This document shows, one piece after another, positions 19,178-28,154 of a stretch of 64,000 nucleotides of DNA (position 1 is its first letter; each line of letters opens with the position of its first letter). The notes under the pieces were generated by a model that saw only the letters and a list, made by a program, of their open reading frames with translations, had not been told where the DNA came from and searched no databases. Both the position numbers and the translations under genes were made by a program. The stretch lies in assembly GCF_025369935.1 (NCBI RefSeq), contig NZ_CP104467.1, positions 5,463,001 to 5,527,000 of the forward strand, written 5' to 3'. The DNA comes from Paenibacillus andongensis. GTDB lineage: Bacteria; Bacillota; Bacilli; Paenibacillales; NBRC-103111.

Positions 19178-19344
19178 ATTTTATGGGGTCATCTGACAAT
19201 CTCAACTATACGGATAAAGCGTTCATTAAACGTTGCTTCCTAAAACAAAATATAAAAAAGCACTTCCAGGAGGAGACCACTGCAAAGCCCTACTTTTGAA
19301 TACAGTGGATCTTCGAAATGGAGGGTGCCTTGGGTTTAATGAAA

Positions 19345-19383
19345 AAAAGCAGTCCGTTCCTCGTTAGATGGCGGGCTGCTTTT
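19345..19383 (-). terminator. Hairpin terminator at the transposase remnant 3' end
   Basis: A 12-bp stem (19372-19383 with 19345-19356, one G-U pair) followed on the minus strand by seven T residues. The transposase stop codon lies in the loop. It could work in both directions. Confidence 0.6.
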
Positions 19384-19750
19384 CTTCTTTTAACTTGACC
19401 ATTCGCTTCACATTCACGACGAATGCGGTGAGATATGCCTGTATTCGCATGCGAAATAGACCCCGGTATCTGGCTACGTCCATACCGTGGAATCTTTTCA
19501 TTTCAGCATTCTTGTGTTCAATAATGGGTCTACGCTTTATCCTTTTCTTGAACGTATCACTAAGTTCGAATTCAATCTGTTCCTTGAAGTGTTCCGTCAC
19601 TATCCGGATCGAGTATGTTTTGCTTTTGGATCCAGGTTTGTAACAACCTTCGCTTAATGGACATGTTTTACACTTCTCAACGTTGAAGTAAAAAACTAAA
19701 GAGCGGCTTTCTCCGCTCTGTTTTAAAAAAAAAAAAAAACTTCCATCCAC
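19364..19750 (-). pseudogene. IS1182-family transposase, C-terminal remnant
   Basis: About 115 codons resemble the C-terminus of IS1182-type DDE transposases: C..C.L...CYKPG zinc-like cluster, then IEHKNAEMKRFHGMD with the final acidic catalytic residue, then GLFRMRIQAYLTAFVVNVKR. The N-terminal two thirds, including the first two catalytic Asp residues, are missing; an A run (19727-19738) marks the upstream break. No terminal inverted repeats were identified. It is a non-functional leftover of an insertion near the rearranged NmrA/M50 zone. Confidence 0.8.
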
Positions 19751-19833
19751 ATTATTAAATTTTTTTACTTTAATTTTGTTTATTGATTACCAAAATAGTC
19801 CTTTGGTAAACTCACCAATGAAATGAAGTTAAA

Positions 19834-19869
19834 AAACAAACCTAGACCAATATGGGTCTAGGTTTGTTT
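19834..19869. terminator. Perfect 15-bp hairpin, bidirectional terminator candidate
   Basis: Arms 19834-19848 and 19855-19869 are exact reverse complements around a 6-nt loop, with A/T-rich ends so that U-rich tails form on either strand. It lies between nrdJ and the transposase remnant. Confidence 0.6.
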
Positions 19870-19972
19870 ATCAACTGTGTATTTTTATACATTTCCATGC
19901 ATAATTCAAGATTTGAAACAAAACCTACAAAAATATTTGAAACATTTATAGTTATTTATGAAAAATAACAAA

Positions 19973-19994
19973 AACCAGGGCTCCCGCCCTGGTT
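19973..19994 (-). terminator. Intrinsic terminator of nrdJ
   Basis: AACCAGGGC and GCCCTGGTT form a 9-bp GC-rich stem with a 4-nt loop, followed on the minus strand by TTTTTGTTATTTTT. It begins 6 bp past the nrdJ stop codon. Confidence 0.85.
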
Positions 19995-19999
19995 CAATC

Positions 20000-22630
20000 C
20001 TAAGAACACCTGCTGTACCCGCAGTTGATGCAATTCTTGCACCCTTCGCTGTTCACCAGCGAAGCGGATCCACACGACGGGCACAGGTCCTTCGGCGCAG
20101 CGCTAGCCGCGCTGCCGCCATGACCTGTGTGCCCAACTTCCAGAACCGGTGCTGATGCTGGCGCATCCAGCACTTCACTCGTCGCGGTCACGTAGTTCCG
20201 CGCGTCGTCTTGCTCGTTCATCACTTCGTCGTGCTGCTCGAGCGCTTTGGCAACCGCGTCTGCGATGGACTCGACGCGGTTGTTGCCGAAGCCAATGGCG
20301 CCGGAACCGCCAATGCCTTTCAAGTGCTTCACGAGCAGCTTCACTTTATCCCCGTGATCGCCATAACGCAGGAACAAGGAGCACACGCGGCCGAGTGCTT
20401 CGGACATTGCGAACACGTCGGATCCCGCTTTTCCTACGTTGAGGAAGATTTCACTCGGCGTACCGTTCATATCATTAATCGTGATATACGCCATCCCGAA
20501 CGGTGTATTCACTTTATACGTTGCACCGCGTAGAATTTGTGGACGACGCTTGTATTGTTTATCGAATACTTGCTCCGTCTTCGCATCCACATCTACAGCT
20601 AGTTTACCTGATAGATTTGTAAAGCTCTCTTCTTCTTTCACGGCTTCCGCGGCAACAGCCACTGGAGCTGCTTCTGCTTTCTTCTCTTCCTTTTTGTCCG
20701 CGCTTGTACTCAATACTTGCACATCACGGCTGCCATCACGGTAGATGGTCACGCCCTTACAACCTAGATCGAAAGCCAACTCATACAAGCGTTTCGTTTC
20801 TTCCACGGTGAAGTCTGCAGGACAATTGGCTGTTTTGGAGATCGAGCTGTCTACCCATGTTTGAATCGCAGCTTGCGCTCGGATATGATCTTCCGCAGTC
20901 AAGGTCATGGAGGTTACGAAGTAGTCCGGCAGATCTTGACCCGGATTCGCATCTTTCCACTCCTGTGCGATTGGCACATATTGTTTATCAAAACCAAGGC
21001 GGCTTTGACGATAATATTCAAATGCAAAGTAAGGCTCAATTCCCGTCGATGTACCCACCATGGTCCCCGTACTTCCAGTTGGAGCTTGGGTAATTACTGT
21101 TACATTGCGCATACCATTTTGCTTAATCGCTTCGCCAACTTCTGGGAATACTTTCGTCATGTTTTTCATAAAGCCGCTCTCGAGGAACTTATCTTCAATA
21201 AACTCTTTGAAAGACCCTTTTTCACCGGCAATTTCAGCCGAAGCCAGATAAGCTTCTCTTGCCATAAAGCCATAGATTTTGTCCAAAAATACAAGCGATT
21301 CCGGACTTCCATATCGAATTTTCAATTTAATCATCAGTTCAGCAAGGCCCATAGTACCTAATCCTACGCGGCGCTCGCCTTGTTGATTCGTACGATTTTC
21401 TTCAAAATGATAAGGTGTCTTATCGATAACATTATCAAGAAAGCGAGTCGAATAACGAACGACTTTGGCCAAATCTGCCCAATCCACATCATGATTCTCC
21501 GCGTCATAAAACTTAGATAGATTAATAGCAGATAAGTTGCAAACGCCCCAAGCCGGAAGCCCCTGCTCCCCGCATGGATTCGTACAAATAATCGGATTAA
21601 AGTACCAACTGTTGGACATTTGGTTGTAGTATTCCAGGAATACAACACCAGGCTCAGCCGATTTCCAAGCGGACTCAATGATCGTATGCCAAACATCACG
21701 TGCTCTTACCGTGCGATAAGGCTTGACGGATTTACCCAGTTTTTTCCAAGCATCTAAGTTGCCATCCCATTTATCGTTGTAATCAGGGTCCGTCGTATCC
21801 GGGAAAACAAGCTCCCACTCGAGATCTTCCTTAACGGCTTTCATAAATCCATTGCTTACACAAACAGATAAATTTGCGTTCGTAATTTGACCCATCGTTG
21901 ATTTCACTGTAATGAAATCCTCAAGATCTGGGTGCCAGTCGTTAATCATGAGCATAAGCGCTCCGCGACGGCTGCCGCCTTGTTCAATTAAGCCTGTTGT
22001 ATAGCTGAACAAACCACCCCAAGAAACAGCACCGCTGGATGATCCATTAACACCTTTCACAACTGATCGACGTGGACGAAGGGAAGAGAGATTGATACCA
22101 ACTCCACCGCCGCGTGACATAATTTCCGTCATTTCCGAGAGTGTGCTCATAATTCCGCCTCGGCTATCGTGTGGAGACGGGATCACATAGCAGTTAAATA
22201 AGGTCAGTTCATCACTTGCATCGGCACCAGCAGCAATACGTCCGCCTGGTACAAGCTTCCAATCATCAAGAATATATCTGAATTTATCTGTCCATTCTTT
22301 ACGTTTCTCAGGGGTTGCTTCGACGGATGCCATTGCACCTGCCAAGCGGTTCCACATTTCTTCCGGTGTCTTCTCAATATTTAAAGTGAGCTTTTCCACT
22401 GCAGATTCAACAGTCTCGCCACTTCTTGTCTTTACTTTAACGATATTGCCATTACGACTGATAATTTCGCCAACTTCTTTGGCTGGGAATTTAGGGTCAT
22501 CCTTCGTCAAAACGAGAACCGTATCGCCCACCTTGGCCAAACTCGTATCCGCATTTTTGAGTGCATAACGATCCAAAAATATTTTCTCGCTTAATCCATC
22601 CAGCTTCTTATTAGACTGTACAATCCCCAT
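20000..22630 (-). CDS. nrdJ: Adenosylcobalamin-dependent class II ribonucleoside-diphosphate reductase
   Basis: 876 aa, a normal length for NrdJ. It reduces ribonucleotides to deoxyribonucleotides using an adenosylcobalamin-derived thiyl radical. Visible: the reductase barrel with SRGGGVGINLSSLRP, the NPCGEQ active-site loop (about residues 345-350), the substrate loop APTGSTGTMVGTSTG, and a C-terminal zinc-like cluster CPSCG..C..C..CG that belongs to the redox-active tail. ATG at 22630 follows GGGAGGG by 8 bp. Two NrdR-like boxes upstream suggest repression by NrdR. The B12 requirement links it to cbiZ at 32197. No cobalamin riboswitch was seen. Confidence 0.95.
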   Translation of the reverse strand: MGIVQSNKKLDGLSEKIFLDRYALKNADTSLAKVGDTVLVLTKDDPKFPAKEVGEIISRNGNIVKVKTRSGETVESAVEKLTLNIEKTPEEMWNRLAGAMASVEATPEKRKEWTDKFRYILDDWKLVPGGRIAAGADASDELTLFNCYVIPSPHDSRGGIMSTLSEMTEIMSRGGGVGINLSSLRPRRSVVKGVNGSSSGAVSWGGLFSYTTGLIEQGGSRRGALMLMINDWHPDLEDFITVKSTMGQITNANLSVCVSNGFMKAVKEDLEWELVFPDTTDPDYNDKWDGNLDAWKKLGKSVKPYRTVRARDVWHTIIESAWKSAEPGVVFLEYYNQMSNSWYFNPIICTNPCGEQGLPAWGVCNLSAINLSKFYDAENHDVDWADLAKVVRYSTRFLDNVIDKTPYHFEENRTNQQGERRVGLGTMGLAELMIKLKIRYGSPESLVFLDKIYGFMAREAYLASAEIAGEKGSFKEFIEDKFLESGFMKNMTKVFPEVGEAIKQNGMRNVTVITQAPTGSTGTMVGTSTGIEPYFAFEYYRQSRLGFDKQYVPIAQEWKDANPGQDLPDYFVTSMTLTAEDHIRAQAAIQTWVDSSISKTANCPADFTVEETKRLYELAFDLGCKGVTIYRDGSRDVQVLSTSADKKEEKKAEAAPVAVAAEAVKEEESFTNLSGKLAVDVDAKTEQVFDKQYKRRPQILRGATYKVNTPFGMAYITINDMNGTPSEIFLNVGKAGSDVFAMSEALGRVCSLFLRYGDHGDKVKLLVKHLKGIGGSGAIGFGNNRVESIADAVAKALEQHDEVMNEQDDARNYVTATSEVLDAPASAPVLEVGHTGHGGSAASAAPKDLCPSCGSASLVNSEGCKNCINCGYSRCS

Positions 22631-22705
22631 CCATAATTCCCTCCCAATAAGCTACATACTCAGCTACAACTAAAATTAAAGTTACTTTATGAAGTTTATG
22701 TAAAA

Positions 22706-22721
22706 TTACAATATATGGTGT
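22706..22721. promoter_or_regulatory. NrdR box 1 upstream of nrdJ
   Basis: TTACAATATATGGTGT matches the NrdR-box consensus ACACWATATMTWGTGT at 13 of 16 positions. It lies 76 bp upstream of the nrdJ start. Boxes occur in pairs at other nrd operons, and a second lies 33 bp away. Confidence 0.6.
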
Positions 22722-22738
22722 GCGAAATTCATTATACC

Positions 22739-22754
22739 TCACTATATATTGATC
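22739..22754. promoter_or_regulatory. NrdR box 2 upstream of nrdJ
   Basis: TCACTATATATTGATC matches the NrdR-box consensus at 12 of 16 positions, keeping the ATAT core. It starts 33 bp from box 1, close to three helical turns, the spacing expected for cooperative NrdR binding. Confidence 0.55.
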
Positions 22755-22965
22755 TTCTAATAGCTAAAGAACCAAATTTCGTTATTAAGACAACCCTTCA
22801 TCATATTAGCTAATCCTTACTTACTAATTCTCTCTTTTTCGCGGTCTGAACAACTAAATTTAATCATTCAACCAAGCAAGATGAGATGCCCTTTACAGCT
22901 CGTTTTGACGTTCGTTAATTCCTCTGCTAACCTATAAATAGGATAACACATTTTATTTCTTTTTA

Positions 22966-22977
22966 GAACATTTGTTC
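22966..22977. promoter_or_regulatory. LexA (SOS)-like box
   Basis: GAACATTTGTTC is a GAAC-N4-GTTC dyad of the type bound by Gram-positive LexA. It lies 78 bp upstream of the D-amino-acid aminotransferase gene and more than 330 bp from nrdJ. Neither gene position is classical for an SOS gene. The remaining intergenic DNA (22755-23054) shows no gene or riboswitch. Confidence 0.3.
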
Positions 22978-23054
22978 GATAAATACTTTTGTGAAAATAT
23001 GGGATAAGGTTCCAATACTACATTCATAAGAAAACGCTTGAGGAGATGTTGGAT

Positions 23055-23885
23055 ATGTATTTCTTTAAAAATGAATTCGTCAACAAGAAGGACATTCTTC
23101 TTTCACCTGATGATCGTGGCTACTACTTTGGAGATGGGATATACGAAGTATTCCGTGTATATAACGGGAAAATTTATGAGCAAGCTCCTCATATGCAGAG
23201 ACTCCAAAGAACCGCAAGTGAAGTGCGGATAGAACTACCTTTTTCGATTGAACAAATGGGTCATATTCTCACACAGCTTATTGAAAAGAATGGTCTCAAT
23301 GAAGGCACTGTTTATATGCAAATTACCAGAGGCGAAGCTCCCCGGGCACATCCTTTCCCTGCTCAATCCGAGCCCGTTCTGATGGCCTACTGCACAGAGG
23401 TGCACAGACCCCTTGCTACGATACATAATGGCATTAACGCAATCACATTAGAGGATATCCGCTGGCTGAGATGTGATCTCAAAACACTTAATCTTCTCCC
23501 CAATGTTATGGCCAAACAAGCAGCGCTTGATCACGGGGTGCAAGAAGTTGTGCTGCATCGCAGTGGCACCGTCACAGAATGCAGTGCCTCTAACTTGATG
23601 ATGATCAAGGATGGCGTACTCTACACACACCCTGCTAACCATTTGATCCTTCATGGTATCACTCGGGCTGTCGTTTTGAGGTTAGCTCTTTCACAGAATA
23701 TCACAGTTAAAGAAGAACCTTTTACGACGGAGCAGCTTTTGTCGGCTGATGAAGCTTTTATCACTGGAACTACCGTGGAAATTACTCCAATTTTACAGAT
23801 CGATGGTAAGGCAATTGGAACCGGCGCACCAGGTCCGATTACACGTACTCTGCAAAGTGAGTTTGAACGCACTTTTGCCCAGTAG
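23055..23885 (+). CDS. dat: D-amino-acid aminotransferase (fold-type IV PLP enzyme)
   Basis: 276 aa from the ATG at 23055, which sits 9 bp after GAGGAG; an ATG at 23046 abuts that site and is less likely. It interconverts D-alanine plus 2-oxoglutarate with pyruvate plus D-glutamate, supplying D-Glu for peptidoglycan or spore cortex. Visible: DRGYYFGDGIYEV near the N-terminus, CDLKTLNLLPNV with the PLP-binding Lys143, TVTE(C)SASN, and the TGTT.EITP phosphate-binding loop. It closely follows the Bacillus D-amino-acid transaminase pattern rather than branched-chain aminotransferase. Its 3' end converges with lipM across a shared terminator. Confidence 0.9.
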   Translation: MYFFKNEFVNKKDILLSPDDRGYYFGDGIYEVFRVYNGKIYEQAPHMQRLQRTASEVRIELPFSIEQMGHILTQLIEKNGLNEGTVYMQITRGEAPRAHPFPAQSEPVLMAYCTEVHRPLATIHNGINAITLEDIRWLRCDLKTLNLLPNVMAKQAALDHGVQEVVLHRSGTVTECSASNLMMIKDGVLYTHPANHLILHGITRAVVLRLALSQNITVKEEPFTTEQLLSADEAFITGTTVEITPILQIDGKAIGTGAPGPITRTLQSEFERTFAQ

Positions 23886-23887
23886 AC

Positions 23888-23928
23888 AAAAAAGCACGAT
23901 CCTTTCTTAGAAAGGTCCGTGCTTTTTT
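23888..23928. terminator. Bidirectional terminator between dat and lipM
   Basis: An 11-bp stem (23888-23898 with 23918-23928), extended by inner pairing of CCTTTC with GAAAGG, gives T6 tails on both strands between two convergent genes. Confidence 0.85.
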
Positions 23929-23942
23929 GCATTTTCGTGCTT

Positions 23943-24782
23943 TTAACGACGCAAATTCCACTCATCCGTGCCATATTTCTCACGTACAAGTTGCTCAGAA
24001 AGTTCAATTTCATAAGGTGTCAATGTCTCCTCAACAAGCTCCACACCAAGCCCCATTGCGATCTCACGGCGGAATGCTTCCTCCACTTGTTTGAGCGTTA
24101 CCGCCTCTTTCCCTTGCGCTCGAAGCAGCTCGTTAATCGCAACAGCTTTCTTCAAAAAGCTCGTCTTCATCCGATCCGCAACCTTCTCGTTGGAGAAACG
24201 CAGCATCCGAAATAGCTGATCCGTATCCATGTCGAGCAGGATGGAGCCGTGCTGGAGTACGACATTTTTTTGCCTAACCTGCGCACTGCCGGCGACTTTG
24301 CGTCCCTCAACAACCAGCTCATACCAGGAGGGGGAATCGAAGCAGGCCGCTGATCCGGCGGATGCGTACTTCTCTTTCTCCTCATCACTCGCAAGCTGCA
24401 CCATTTCTGCGCCCAGCCCTAGCGCCCGAAATCCTTGCAAAAGCCCCTCGCTCAGCACGCGATAGGCTTCCGTCACATTGCGCGGAATGCCCGGATAGTC
24501 CTCAGCAACAATAATGCTATACGTCAGCTCCTTATCGTGTAAAACAGCTCTCCCGCCGGTCGGGCGCCGTACGAAGCCAATTCCCTCATTTGCTACCGCT
24601 TCCTGATCGACTTCCGATGCCTTTTGGAAATAGCCAATCGACAGCGTTGCTGGATTCCATCCGTAGAAACGCACTGTTGGAGGAACGATTCCCTCGCTGT
24701 GTGCGGTCAGTATTGCTTCATCTAATGCCATATTTTCAGCAGGAGAACGATCTCCTGTATGTATGAATCGCCATGTCGTCAT
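23943..24782 (-). CDS. lipM: Octanoyl-[GcvH]:protein N-octanoyltransferase (lipoate biosynthesis)
   Basis: 279 aa, the usual LipM size, of the biotin/lipoate ligase fold. LipM moves octanoate from acyl carrier protein to GcvH, the first step of lipoate assembly in Bacillales. Visible: RRPTGGRAVLHD (residues about 72-83) and SAACFDSPSWYE with Cys147, the position of the acyl-enzyme cysteine in LipM, followed by KVAGSAQ, where the Lys is also essential in the family. The HGSILLD stretch is typical. A lipoate-protein ligase is the alternative, but the Cys-containing motif favours LipM. Confidence 0.88.
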   Translation of the reverse strand: MTTWRFIHTGDRSPAENMALDEAILTAHSEGIVPPTVRFYGWNPATLSIGYFQKASEVDQEAVANEGIGFVRRPTGGRAVLHDKELTYSIIVAEDYPGIPRNVTEAYRVLSEGLLQGFRALGLGAEMVQLASDEEKEKYASAGSAACFDSPSWYELVVEGRKVAGSAQVRQKNVVLQHGSILLDMDTDQLFRMLRFSNEKVADRMKTSFLKKAVAINELLRAQGKEAVTLKQVEEAFRREIAMGLGVELVEETLTPYEIELSEQLVREKYGTDEWNLRR

Positions 24783-25134
24783 CTCTTTCTGTCACCCTTT
24801 CCCACATTGCTATCTGAAGACAACCTATATCATATCATAAAATCGTACAAACTTACGATGTTAGTATCGGTGGAGAGGCGATGCAAATGTGCAGCAATGC
24901 TTCCAAATACGCTGCTACAGACTGAATTTGATACACTTTTTACATCGATTCCGGTTTCGCGCCGCTTGGTGGACTTTTAACTTCGATACTGTTCACGACA
25001 ACTTCCATGGAAAAGTTATGAAAGCGCCTCTTCTGGACATACTAACACGTATTCGACGAATTGCGGGTGAGCTCTGAGCCATATATCGGATATGACTCCC
25101 AACACCAGCAAGACAGTTTTGCCGCGCAAAACTT
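24783..25134. other. Spacer between lipM and yqhH
   Basis: No convincing gene. Short open frames (for example 24889-25077 on the plus strand) lack a ribosome binding site and family resemblance. The right end, from 25115, contains GTTTTGCCGCGCAAAAC, a hairpin like those of the tandem repeat that follows, so it may be a decayed extra copy. Confidence 0.5.
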
Positions 25135-25210
25135 AGCTTAAGCTTACGAAGTTAGTTTTCAAACGAAAACTCAGCTCACGCTTACGAAGATAGTTTTCTT
25201 ACGAAAACTT
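25135..25210. repeat. Two tandem 38-bp hairpin repeats upstream of yqhH
   Basis: 25135-25172 and 25173-25210 are direct copies of 38 bp with a few substitutions. Each contains CTTACGAAG and ends in a 7-bp palindrome AGTTTTC-N4-GAAAACT. The substitutions AA/TT lie in the loop, so both hairpins are preserved. The second ends 5 bp before the yqhH ribosome binding site. Confidence 0.8.
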
Positions 25211-25226
25211 TAAGGAGGGCACATCA

Positions 25227-27017
25227 ATGCGTCAACATGAACAGCAAGAGAACATTCGCCCCATTCATAATCAGCTTGATATGCACTTTGAGAGGGACTG
25301 GTTTACTGAGCTGGATAATCGTGTGCGCGGAGGTGGTCCATGGGACGACTGGACGCTGTACCAGCTAGCCTACGAATCGGAGGAATCGGGGCTTATTTCG
25401 ACGTTTGACGAGATGCAGTGCCTAGTCCATCTAGGGCAGCTTGAACCTATGGCGCATCAGATTGATACGGCGAAACGTGTGCTTAACGAGATGCGGGGTC
25501 GGGCTATTTTGGCCGATGAAGTTGGGCTTGGGAAAACGATTGAGGCTGGTTTGATTTTAAAAGAATACATGATCCGCGGCTTGGTCAGAAAAACGCTTAT
25601 CCTCGTACCCGCTTCTCTTGTGCTGCAATGGGTCCGGGAATTGAATAGCAAATTCGGCATTCCAGCTGTCGCTCATAAAAAAGCCTATATGTGGAAGCAA
25701 AGCGACGTCATTGTGGCCTCTATGGACACCGCCAAACGTGATCCGCATCGCGAAATTGTCATGGGTCTTGAATATGACATGTTGATCGTGGACGAGGCCC
25801 ACAAGCTCAAAAATAAGAAAACGACCAATTACACCTTCGTAAACGAGCTGCGTAAAAAGTACTGCCTATTGCTCACCGCCACGCCGGTTCAGAATGACCT
25901 GAAAGAGCTATTCAATCTCATCACCCTGCTCAAACCAGGTCAACTTGGGGTTCACAGCAGCTTCAAAACCAATTATGTGGTTGGTAAAAGGATACCGAAA
26001 AACGAAGGTCAGCTTCAACAGGAGCTATCCAAAGTTATGATTCGCAATCGTCGCGGCGACGGCGGCGTTCATTATACCAAAAGGATGGTTAAGAATATTC
26101 CGCTTACGCTCTCAAATGATGAACAGGCACTCTACGAGGGTGTAACGAATTTCGTTCGAACCAGGTACCAAGAGAGCTCCGGTGATCTCAGCAGTATGCT
26201 CTCCCTTATCACGCTGCAGCGCGAAGTCTGCAGTTCTCGGGACGCCGTCTTCATCACGCTCGTCAATTTGTTTAAGAAAACTGCCGAGGACTCGCCGCAG
26301 CGCGCCAAAATATGGGAGCTTGTTGAGCTGATTCGCAGTATCAAAGCGAACACCAAAGCCGAGACCACGATGAAGCTCGTACAAGAAATTAATGATAAAG
26401 TCATCATTTTCACTGAATATCGCGCTTCCCAAGAGTATCTACTCAATTATTTGAAGGAGCATAAAATAACAGCTGTCCCCTATCGAGGCGGTATGAATCG
26501 CGGTAAAAAAGATTGGATGATGGATTTATTCCGTAATCGGGTACAAGTCCTTGTCGCAACAGAGGCTGGCGGCGAGGGGATTAATCTACAATTTTGCCAT
26601 AACATGATTAATTTCGATTTGCCTTGGAACCCTATGCGTGTTGAACAGCGAATTGGCCGTGTGCATCGACTTGGACAAACGCAGGATGTCAACATCTATA
26701 ACCTTTCCACTCGAAACACGATTGAAGAGCATATTCTTTCTTTGCTGCACGAGAAAATCAATATGTTTGAGCTCGTTATCGGTCAACTCGATACCATCCT
26801 CGAGAAAATCGAGAAAAAAGGCTCACTCGAAACATCCTTGTTCCGCATGGTCATGGAGGCAGGCTCCAGTGAAGACATTCGCAGAAAGATCGATGAGCTA
26901 GGTCATTCGTTTATCGAGGTCAAATCGGAAATAGAACAAAATCCCGTATACGGGGCAGCCTTCCAAGGTATTCTTGATGCTGTTGGCGGTACGCAAAACA
27001 TCGAGGTAAGGCCATGA
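25227..27017 (+). CDS. yqhH: SNF2-family DEAD/DEAH-box helicase, YqhH type
   Basis: 596 aa from an ATG with AAGGAGG upstream. N-terminal region (1-80), then the helicase core: Walker A DEVGLGKT (about 98-105), Walker B DEAH (about 190), TATP motif III (about 220), and the C-terminal RecA lobe with EAGGEGINLQ and the arginine-finger motif QRIGRVHRLGQ (about 475-485). These are hallmarks of SNF2/RapA-like ATPases, which translocate on DNA or remodel RNA polymerase-DNA complexes; the cellular role of YqhH is not established. It overlaps yqhG by 4 bp (ATGA), so the two are translationally coupled, as in Bacillus. Confidence 0.88.
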   Translation: MRQHEQQENIRPIHNQLDMHFERDWFTELDNRVRGGGPWDDWTLYQLAYESEESGLISTFDEMQCLVHLGQLEPMAHQIDTAKRVLNEMRGRAILADEVGLGKTIEAGLILKEYMIRGLVRKTLILVPASLVLQWVRELNSKFGIPAVAHKKAYMWKQSDVIVASMDTAKRDPHREIVMGLEYDMLIVDEAHKLKNKKTTNYTFVNELRKKYCLLLTATPVQNDLKELFNLITLLKPGQLGVHSSFKTNYVVGKRIPKNEGQLQQELSKVMIRNRRGDGGVHYTKRMVKNIPLTLSNDEQALYEGVTNFVRTRYQESSGDLSSMLSLITLQREVCSSRDAVFITLVNLFKKTAEDSPQRAKIWELVELIRSIKANTKAETTMKLVQEINDKVIIFTEYRASQEYLLNYLKEHKITAVPYRGGMNRGKKDWMMDLFRNRVQVLVATEAGGEGINLQFCHNMINFDLPWNPMRVEQRIGRVHRLGQTQDVNIYNLSTRNTIEEHILSLLHEKINMFELVIGQLDTILEKIEKKGSLETSLFRMVMEAGSSEDIRRKIDELGHSFIEVKSEIEQNPVYGAAFQGILDAVGGTQNIEVRP

Positions 27018-28030
27018 ATAAACGCAACATTCATACATTCGTCATGCGCTTTCTAGAAGCTTATAACTGCACGATTCTAGAGAAATCACCGGCTTACGTC
27101 ACTGTAAAGCTCTCTCCTGAGGCAGATAGAGAGATGACAGGACGCCCTTACTATTGGAGCTTCGTAGAACGAACAGGGGCTGCTGCCGAAACGATGACCT
27201 ATAAGTTCATCTTCGATCCTGAACAAATGAAGCTGGAGACGAAAGCGAAGTCCACCGCAGCAGCTGTCAAAAGCCCACCAAATGTGGGGGCGCCAAGCCA
27301 AGGTCAGGGCCACGGTCAGAGCCAGAGCCAAGCTTCCCAGCCACCCGATGGAAATTCAGACAGCATTCTTGGCCGCTATTTCGGCTTCGTACCTACGACT
27401 GTCATCTCCCAGCGGCTTCCGCAGGACGAAGTGACCTTCGGCAGTAGGCGTCTGGAACAAATGTTCACGATTGTCCGTGAACGCGGACGATTCGTTCATT
27501 TGTTCGAGGAACCCTTCCCGATGAGTGCTACCTTTCAAGCTGCGCTTGTCTATGACACCTGGTTCTGCGTGAATTACAAGGTAGAGCTTGTTTGCGACCG
27601 CAAACGAAGCGAGATTCACTCTCTCGCTATCCAACTGAATAGCGGTGAAATTCGGGAACATTTTCATAAACATATGCTTACCAAGAGCCTCTCTCCGAAG
27701 CTGCCTGCGAATAGTCACATTTTACCTGACACGATTTCACTTCCGAAAGCGATTAATGCCCTTGAGATGATGCTCGAACGTAAAGTTAGCAGGTATGATC
27801 ATTCTTGGGCCGATGAAGCTAACGAGCAGCACCGGAGCGAAATCGATCGTGTGGAAGCTTATTACAACGGTCTCTTGCTGAGCGCTGACCCAGACAAAAG
27901 AGACGAAATCGAAACCCAATGCCGCAACCGCCTGCAAGAAATTGACTGGCAGCACAAACCACGTATTGTCGTATCTGTCATCAATTGCGGTTTGTTTCAT
28001 TTAAACGCCGGGCGAGCACCCAGGAACTGA
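27014..28030 (+). CDS. yqhG: YqhG family protein
   Basis: 338 aa, starting in the ATGA overlap with yqhH. It matches the YqhG pattern at the N-terminus (GRPYYWSFVERTGA, TYKFIFDP) and in the FEEPFPMSATFQ...W..VNYK..L.CD region. Residues about 75-115 are an Ala/Gln/Ser/Pro-rich linker that looks disordered and is an insertion relative to the rest. No catalytic motif is visible. Constant pairing with the YqhH helicase suggests a partner protein; the function is unknown. Confidence 0.8.
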   Translation: MNKRNIHTFVMRFLEAYNCTILEKSPAYVTVKLSPEADREMTGRPYYWSFVERTGAAAETMTYKFIFDPEQMKLETKAKSTAAAVKSPPNVGAPSQGQGHGQSQSQASQPPDGNSDSILGRYFGFVPTTVISQRLPQDEVTFGSRRLEQMFTIVRERGRFVHLFEEPFPMSATFQAALVYDTWFCVNYKVELVCDRKRSEIHSLAIQLNSGEIREHFHKHMLTKSLSPKLPANSHILPDTISLPKAINALEMMLERKVSRYDHSWADEANEQHRSEIDRVEAYYNGLLLSADPDKRDEIETQCRNRLQEIDWQHKPRIVVSVINCGLFHLNAGRAPRN

Positions 28031-28154
28031 CGTCAGTCGCTAAAACATCGCAAAATTAACACTACAGGTTCTAACAATCTTTTTAAAGCATAAGAATTAC
28101 AATAGATTAATAGGTTCATACCACTAGAGGTTAACGATAGGTAGGTGAACGAGG

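Noticed and set aside
22631..22760. A cobalamin riboswitch before nrdJ
   Set aside because: No B12-box-like sequence or long structured leader was seen; NrdR-like boxes explain the region better.
24889..25077. A 62-aa plus-strand frame in the lipM-yqhH spacer
   Set aside because: There is no ribosome binding site and no resemblance to a known family.
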